Below, piece by piece: positions 57,790 to 64,000 of a stretch of 64,000 nucleotides of DNA. How positions within the stretch are numbered: position 1 is the first letter of the stretch; every line of letters starts with the position of its first letter. The stretch is from positions 124,001 through 188,000 of the forward strand of contig JADPXZ010000008.1 of assembly GCA_019009955.1 (NCBI GenBank), in the 5' to 3' direction. Under the pieces are notes generated by a model. That model made no database searches, was not told the origin of the DNA, and saw only the letters and a list, made by a program, of their open reading frames with translations. Made by a program: the position numbers and the translations under genes. Source of the DNA: Riptortus pedestris (lineage: Eukaryota > Arthropoda > Insecta > Hemiptera > Alydidae).

Positions 57790-58330
57790 TAAATGGTTTA
57801 TTTAGAGATGGAAATGAGGTCCAAATTTTATGAAACCAACCTCATTGTAAATTGAATATCCTATAAAAGTTGTTATATACACTTTCTTCTATTATTAACG
57901 GAGATATTTGGACTTTTTTTTTAGTTTTATAATAATAAGCTGTTATATCATGAACCACTTCATTCAAGCTTAAATCACAAATGTTGCTTTCATTGAACTT
58001 TTACTGAGTAAGTGCAAACAGTTTCGCCGCAGTACCATGATTTAAGATTTTGCTTTCTAATGTACAGGAGTTTTATTTGACCATCAGCACAGTCGATATT
58101 TAACCGTTCGAAGAAATCATAAAGATTATACTAGGTAATGGCTGAAATCCGCTTTGGGGGGATTAGATTACCGAATGATTGTAAATTCGAAATATTTCGT
58201 TTACCATGAGTCGAATAAAAAAATCTTTATAACGAGTGTTTTTGGAATTTTAATTTTCTATAACTATTGATTGTTGTATACGCTTTCTCAAACTCAAATA
58301 TTAACCAACTTATTTCTATTTCATTCACAC
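57790..58330 (+). mobile_element. HINE fragment with two body modules
   Basis: GAAATGAGGTCCAAATTTTA, CATTGTAAATTGAATATCCT, TATATCATGAACCACTTCAT, then ATATTTAACCGTTCGAAG and GGCTGAAATCCGC: the duplicated body of B-type copies. No ends. Confidence 0.5.
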
Positions 58331-59381
58331 TCGATGATTGTATTTCAGTTTCGATCTTTGTATTGACCTGTTATTACCTGTTATCTAATGTAAGTGTAGT
58401 TTTAATATAATTTTAATAGGTAGTTTCGAATGTTGGTTGTAAACGTGGATAGAATTTGAGATTGCTGGTTTATTAAGTAGATTTTGGACGTAAAAGTAAG
58501 GTAAGAGAAAAAATAAGAGATCCATTGTAAACAGGGAGTGTTCAAGATTACGATTAACAAAAATTTGAAATTGTAATTTTCAAATAATTTGAATATTGAT
58601 TTTTTACACCTAGTTCTGGAGATCCAACCACTATGCGGCTCTTATATTAATAAAGCGAGGAACGATTGACAAATGACCGTACACTATGAATGTCTCTTTA
58701 TTATCTTAAAGGAAAAAAATGAAAGGGTTAATCGCCGGAGAGAAAAATAAAATGAGTGGACATTCCTGTGGAGTTAGTTAAAAGAAAAAGGACTCTAAAA
58801 GATACTATCTACTGCCATTGTATGGAAGAAAATATAATGAAGTAACAGGTACTGGGACTATTGTATTATAAACAGTGAGCCAACATCAACAAAGTCTTCC
58901 TCTGGTCCTTTTCAGCTTATGAAAATACCGTAGCCGTTAAGGGTGGGAACGGTGGCCATTAGTGCGGTTCGTTTTAAGAATTTATCTTTTCCAACCCCTC
59001 GTGATAGCATTTAGCCAGCAGCCAGTGCAATGCTCTAACCCTTTGGGATCACCTCAGCTACTGCCTCCATTAAAAAAGAAAAATAACTACCAAAAGGGAA
59101 GGGGCTTAAAATCGTTCCTCACATACATCAAGTCGGATTAAAAGAAATAGTGAAAAAGAAAAAAAAAATTAATCCCAGGGTATAAGACTTAATAGGATCT
59201 CCAAATTAGAACCTCAGAGAAAAAAAGTGTATATGAATGGAATTCAAGTTCGCATTTTACACTACAACAACTCGCTAAATTAAGGAATTGCTTTTAATAT
59301 TTTTAGAGTCCATTGCCTCCGAAAAGGACAATTAAAGACCACCAGTACCAGTTTTCTCCACTTTATTTGATACTACAACAA
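58331..59381. other. Unassigned sequence
   Basis: No recognised gene or repeat end. 58900-59050 is GC-richer. Confidence 0.3.
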
Positions 59382-60062
<681 letters not shown>

Positions 60063-60238
60063 TTTTCGTGTTAAATATGAAAAAAGTTATTCGTACTGAG
60101 TTTTTTCTCTTCAGTAGACTTCTATGTAGCTGACTTTAATTAGAAATGGAGAATATATGGTGAGATAAAATTAGTAGTGTGTCATACCAGCAGGTGGGAA
60201 ATCTGCTTCGTTTACGCAGCCCTTGCGTGACGGACTTT
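60063..60238 (+). mobile_element. HINE B-type 3' end
   Basis: GTTATTCGTACTGAG, GAATATATGGTGAGATAAAA, GGGAAATCTGCTTCGTTTAC, ACGCAGCCCTTGCGTGACGG, ACTTT. Confidence 0.65.
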
Positions 60239-60325
60239 ATATAAATTGACATTAGCGAAAAAATAAACTGATAAATTAAAATAATCAAGGCCAAAACAGA
60301 CACAATTATTTGATAATCAATTTGC

Positions 60326-60860
60326 GGTACTTATCGATCATCGGGAAGACACCCATTTAAAGACGACGATTACAAAATCATAATAACAGAAAAAAAAAAC
60401 ACTTTATTATTTAAATTAACACTTCTAGGATTTATTTGAATGACAAAATATAATCATAAATTAGAGTTAGCCCAGAACTGGACGTTGTCGCGGAGTAGCT
60501 GGATAAAGCGGTCGTCCCCGGCCGTCATCTGCCACACGAACTCTGCAAGGTAGTTGTCCTAGAGCTGTAATAATAAACAATAACCAAGCGGTGTTATAAT
60601 AAACGATCACTCATTTCCTGATAACAAAAGAAACAGAATGACTAAGATAACCTAGTCAAGTATGAACCACCATTTACGACACTGTATAATAGCAAAAAGG
60701 GGTTTTGAACCAGTAAATATTTTAGTGAGTGGCCTGCCGTAAACCATTTTGTCATTTATAAATTCTAGAAGTGTTATTTAATATAATAAAGTGATTTTCA
60801 TTTAATAATGATTTAATCTTTCTCTTTAAATGGGTGGTCTCCCGATAAACAATAAGTACC
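60326..60860 (-). mobile_element. Merlin-like DNA element, internally deleted, long TIRs
   Basis: Inverted arms of about 110-120 bp: GGTACTTATCG, ATCGGGAAGACACCCATTTA and AACACTTCTAGGATTTAT on the left have inverted counterparts at 60745-60860. Flanking CAATTTGC (60318-60325) and CAAATTAC (60861-60868) match at 6 of 8 positions and may be a decayed 8-bp duplication, the length known for Merlin elements. The interior encodes only the end of a transposase-like frame. Confidence 0.6.
60454..60558 (-). pseudogene. C-terminus of an ISXO2/Merlin-like transposase
   Basis: 34 codons plus stop: DNYLAEFVWQMTAGDDRF then IQLLRDNVQFWANSNL. YLAEFVW followed by a short gap and DRF-LL resembles the C-terminal end of IS1595/ISXO2-type transposases, the Merlin superfamily. 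GC content is far above the flanks, as expected for coding sequence. The frame is closed just upstream by TAG within ACAGCTCTAG, which also looks like a splice acceptor, so the piece is either a last exon or a deletion remnant. AATAAA signals on the minus strand at 60431-60436 and 60403-60408 suit a 3' UTR. All upstream catalytic parts are missing. Confidence 0.5.
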
Positions 60861-60866
60861 CAAATT

Positions 60867-61464
60867 ACTATAAGAGAGAAAATAACTTGTCGTAGAGATA
60901 TCGCTCTTTTCTATCACAATCATCAGCTTAGCGTGAAACTATTAGCGCTCATGGCTCTATTAAAGAGTCGGCCGTGTAAATGCAATTTAGAAGCGGTCCC
61001 AAACTTGAAGTAGAAGGCTATAATGGAAGCAATAGTATGAAAATTGAGTGACAAAGTTGAAATGAAATTAAGCCGGGACGACGTTAATTACTAGGGAGAG
61101 GTTTAGTAGGTGTGTCTAGTAGTTGTCTACACTTCATTCTACTAGAGACACGAATTAAGTTACATCAGCCGCCTAATGGGTCCACCCCCTTCCTCTTATA
61201 GGCTCTCCCGACCTCCCTCCCTCCTACACATACAGCACATTTTCATTAAGGATAGCTGTTACCTTTACTAAATGTTAGAAATTAACAGCCTGTCTCAGAT
61301 ATAACTTGATCACAATAATTATGAAACATTTCTTCACTTCTAACAATGGTAATAACATAAGATCATATTTGGCTCATGTTTCTAAGTAAGCAGTGACTAC
61401 TGATGAAACGAGTCTTTACCTAGAGCAATATACTTAAAAAAAAGAAGCTTAAAAATAGATAAAT
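60867..61464. other. Unassigned, possible conserved non-coding block
   Basis: 60940-61240 is repeat-free with balanced composition and no open frame of note. Confidence 0.3.
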
Positions 61465-61890
61465 CTACATAGTCGTATCACAACACCACCATGAATTTTA
61501 AGTCAATAAATACAAACGGTAATAAACAATATTTCAGTCAATTTTTACAAACCTCTCGAAGGGAAGCGTCTGAAAAGTAAACAAACAGGTCTGCCAACCT
61601 CAAACCGATAACATATTTGCATGTATCTCGTATAGTAAAGGTCTCTTGAAAACAATATTTCGTATTTGAGCTTCCAATAATATGGTTTATCATATAACAG
61701 AGTAGTGTTTATGTAACACGAGAAGAAGTGGGGGTACGCTGATGGCAGAAATCTGAAAAATGCAAATACTCATAGTACATTTAATTTGCAATAATATTGG
61801 TTCTATACAATTTTTCGATCAGAAGTATAGTAACGGAGATATTTCGAATTTTCAAAAATCCCACCACAAACCTCCCCTCTCACTGGTCCG
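61465..61890 (-). mobile_element. HINE body, ends missing
   Basis: ACATAGTCGTATCACAACAC, TCAATAAATACAAACGGTAA, AACATATTTGCATGTATCTC, TGGTTCTATACAATTTTTCG, AACGGAGATATTTCGAATTT. Confidence 0.6.
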
Positions 61891-61987
61891 AATCACTAGA
61901 GGTTCTACTTCATGCTATCAATTTATACATTTGGTAAAGGAAGTTTAAATGACTTATTTCTTACATTAAAAAGCATTTCCTTTAAGT

Positions 61988-62109
61988 TTATTTTTAGTAA
62001 ATTTTCATTAAGGGAAAGCAACTATCGAGCAGGACAAGAGTTTTGAAAAAATTCCCCAAATGATCATCAAATCAACCCAGGATATGACGAAAATGAGGTT
62101 CCTTCAAAG

Positions 62110-62148
<39 letters not shown>

Positions 62149-62886
62149 TCGTCTGTTTACGCTCTAGCGGTCGCATTTTTATATGATCGTTCCCAAACTC
62201 GATAATTAAACGTTTTATGTCAACAAAAGATCAAGTTCGTTAACGCCTGATATCTGACCAGTGGGATGGGGGTTTAGAGGGGCGAATTTCGACAAATCTG
62301 TATACCTCCGTTATTATGAGTCGGATCAAAATATTGTATAGAACCAATCTTATTGCAAATGAAATGTTCTATAAATGTATGGTTTTTTTTCAAATATGTT
62401 GATTATTAACGAAGATAATCGTATTTTTCTGTTTTGGTCTCCAATAAACCCCCACTACTACTTATATCTCTGGAATATGCTGGATGGTAGAGGAACAAAT
62501 GTATAAGGATCAATAAGAAGGCCAAGTCCTCTACTGGTTTTTAATATTATGCAGAGTGCACTTTCGGAGTCAATGCTCCATCCTCAGTGGCTGCTGATTA
62601 AAGCTGCGTTGCCGGGTCTCGCCCAGCAGTCGTGGTCCAGGCAACGCAGCTTTAATCAGCAGGCACTGCGGATGGAGCATTGACTCCGAAAGTGCACTCT
62701 GCATAATATTAAAAACCAGTAGAGGACTTGGCCTTCTTATTGATCCTTATACTACTTATATCGTAGTAACAATAAACTGTTATATTATGAAGCACTTTAT
62801 TTGAAGCCTAAATACCAAATATTGTTCTCATTGAACAATTACTTTTTGAGATAAATGCAAATGTAGCCCCTGCGTGACTGACTTTT
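61988..62886 (+). mobile_element. HINE copy interrupted by a foldback insertion
   Basis: TTTTTAGTAAATTTTCATTA (decayed 5' end), (TA)n at 62114-62141, body, insertion at 62469-62749, late body, end GTAGCCCCTGCGTGACTGAC. Confidence 0.75.
62469..62749. mobile_element. Foldback insertion with 110-112-bp arms and 13-bp target duplications
   Basis: The direct repeat TACTACTTATATC lies at 62456-62468 and 62750-62762, and the HINE reads through if one copy and the insert are removed. Arms 62502-62613 and 62640-62751 are inverted copies with only two mismatches around a 26-bp spacer. 33 bp of unpaired sequence precedes the left arm. No coding frame. The arms are GC-richer than the region. Confidence 0.85.
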
Positions 62887-63099
62887 AGTAGTAATTGATC
62901 CAGATTCACCATAAATTTTCGAAATTAAAAGATATAAATATCTATTTTTTTTTGTGTTTTTTTTAGTTACCCAGTTAAATTTAACATTATTAGACTGCAA
63001 TGAAACAACAATATATTCAACAATAATTATATACCATCAATAGTAGAAAATGAAATCTATAACAACATTGGGTATATACAATATTTACAATGAATTTTC
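62887..63099. other. Unassigned AT-rich sequence
   Basis: No feature recognised; T-tract at 62946-62962. Confidence 0.3.
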
Positions 63100-63566
63100 C
63101 TAATTCCCCGCTTCTAAACCCCCACCCCTCACGACAGTTATAGCTCCAGAAGCCTCAGTTCCCACACCTCCTCCCTCAGACACCTCAGCAGTCTTCAATA
63201 ATTTAGTATAAATACCTCTCCTCCTCTTTCCCATTCCTCATTCCTGTCTCAGTAGCCGAATTCATTTGTCTTTATGTAATTATTCTAAATTGTACTGGTG
63301 TTACCAATAAAGTTTTTTTTGGTGATTCTGATAGCCGAGTATTTAGTTGACGATCAACCAAAAATTGCGACCGGAACAGTCAAACATATACACATAAATA
63401 TATATTTCTTTATATATAATTATATATATAATATTTTTTTATATGTAATTTTTTGAGCCAACCTCATATTTGGAAGGGCGAATGGACATTTGAGGAAACG
63501 TTTCGAATATTAGAGTCGTGGGGCGTCAATGGAAGATTTTCCTTTAGAGAAATCAGCTGCTAAAAA
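63100..63566 (-). mobile_element. HINE copy, 5' end present, interrupted by an LTR-like block
   Basis: Body (TTCTAAACCCCCACCCCTCA), insertion about 63140-63330, then GAGTATTTAGTTGACGATCA, CAAAAATTGCGACCGGAACA, short TA region, and GGAAGATTTTCCTTTAGAGA with CAGCTGCTAAAA. Confidence 0.65.
63140..63330 (+). mobile_element. LTR-like promoter/terminator block
   Basis: About 190 bp with TTTAGTATAAATACC (TATA-like, about 63204-63218), a CT-rich stretch (CCTCTCCTCCTCTTTCCCAT) and CCAATAAAGTTTTTTTTGGT (AATAAA plus GU-rich), the order seen in short LTRs. ATAGC occurs at both borders (63143 and 63330) and may be a 5-bp duplication. Canonical TG/CA ends are not evident. Confidence 0.35.
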
Positions 63567-64000
63567 TATTTGCTTTCACTCTTCTTGAAGGGTCGTAATC
63601 ACTAAAATAAAACCGTTACATTATTTTTTAAATTATTTCCTCAGGTTAATTTTTTTTTAATTCACCAGAAAATATTTGTATGAGTTAATAACTGTAAAAT
63701 AATATAATTTCTTTGTCATACTAACCACTATATAAATATATTAATTTCCAAAATGATTAAGTTATCAATCTTTTCAGGACCTGAAGTAAAAGTACCAGGC
63801 GGTAACTGATGTGATAGCACAAAATGAATGATTGAAGTGTAATCTCTAGTTTGGCTCTATTGATTGATTAGTGAAAGGTATTACTCATTTTTTTTCTTTG
63901 TTTTTGTTTAATGACTTTCTATTTTTACAAACAAACTGTATGTTTTCTTTAATCATCCTTTTAAGCTCTGATTGTTTGTATAAGTGGGAGAGGTGTTTGG
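63567..64000. other. Unassigned AT-rich sequence
   Basis: No coding or repeat signal recognised up to the window edge. Confidence 0.3.

Noticed and set aside
60454..60558. Host gene terminal exon
   Set aside because: Not excluded, but the surrounding inverted arms and the transposase-like motif favour a transposon remnant.

Overview
The window is AT-rich animal DNA dominated by transposable elements. Tc1/mariner, hAT-like and Merlin-like DNA elements, Penelope-like and several non-LTR retrotransposon relics, a tRNA-derived SINE and a Helentron-type element (HINE) occur together, which suggests an arthropod, most likely an insect; I cannot name the order or species. I find no intact host gene. 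All recognisable coding sequence is decayed or truncated transposon protein. Two short splice-site-bounded segments (near 60-84 and 41955-42075) are weak candidates for host exons, so the window may lie in a large intron or intergenic desert.

The dominant feature is one interspersed family, present as about 50 intact, truncated or nested segments on both strands. Plus orientation is defined as follows. The 5' end reads TTTTAGCAGATTTCCC and contains the palindrome GATTTCCCTTAAGGGAAATC. A conserved block with CTCATGACGCGATTTTCG follows, then a (TA)n or (TG)n microsatellite, then a body with CGCTCTAGCGGTCGCAA, a G-rich run and ATATCTCCGTTA. The 3' end has the inverted copy GGGAAATCTGCT, then the hairpin ACGCAGCCCCTGCGT, then GACGGACTTTT. 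Subterminal inverted repeats, an internal microsatellite, a 3' hairpin and insertion at T-runs without obvious target duplication match non-autonomous Helentrons (HINEs, such as Drosophila DINE-1/INE-1). They are called HINE below. No Rep/helicase is present, so they are non-autonomous.

Layout: 1-5.5 kb holds HINEs, a Penelope-like relic, a poly(A) retro-insertion with 8-bp duplications, and a SINE inside an I-like non-LTR relic. 6.1-10.5 kb is a satellite built on a ~47-bp unit, organised from about 8.4 to 9.95 kb into a regular 141-bp trimer. 12.9-20.4 kb holds HINEs, SINEs and an internally deleted mariner. 21-27.4 kb holds a Jockey-like LINE nested in a HINE and a HINE cluster. 27.4-39 kb is sparser, with an inverted-repeat element containing a tRNA-like core, a second Jockey copy, an RNase H relic, an LTR-like block and HINEs. 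39-51 kb holds a ~630-bp repeat shared with the satellite, a SINE split by a HINE, MITEs nested in HINE microsatellites, and HINE tandems. 51-64 kb holds more HINEs, a reverse-transcriptase relic, an RTE-like LINE with 10-11-bp duplications, a Merlin-like deletion derivative, a long foldback insertion with 13-bp duplications, and an LTR-like block.

The elements do not form a pathway. Their nesting gives relative ages and, where the interrupted repeat is known from another copy, precise element ends.
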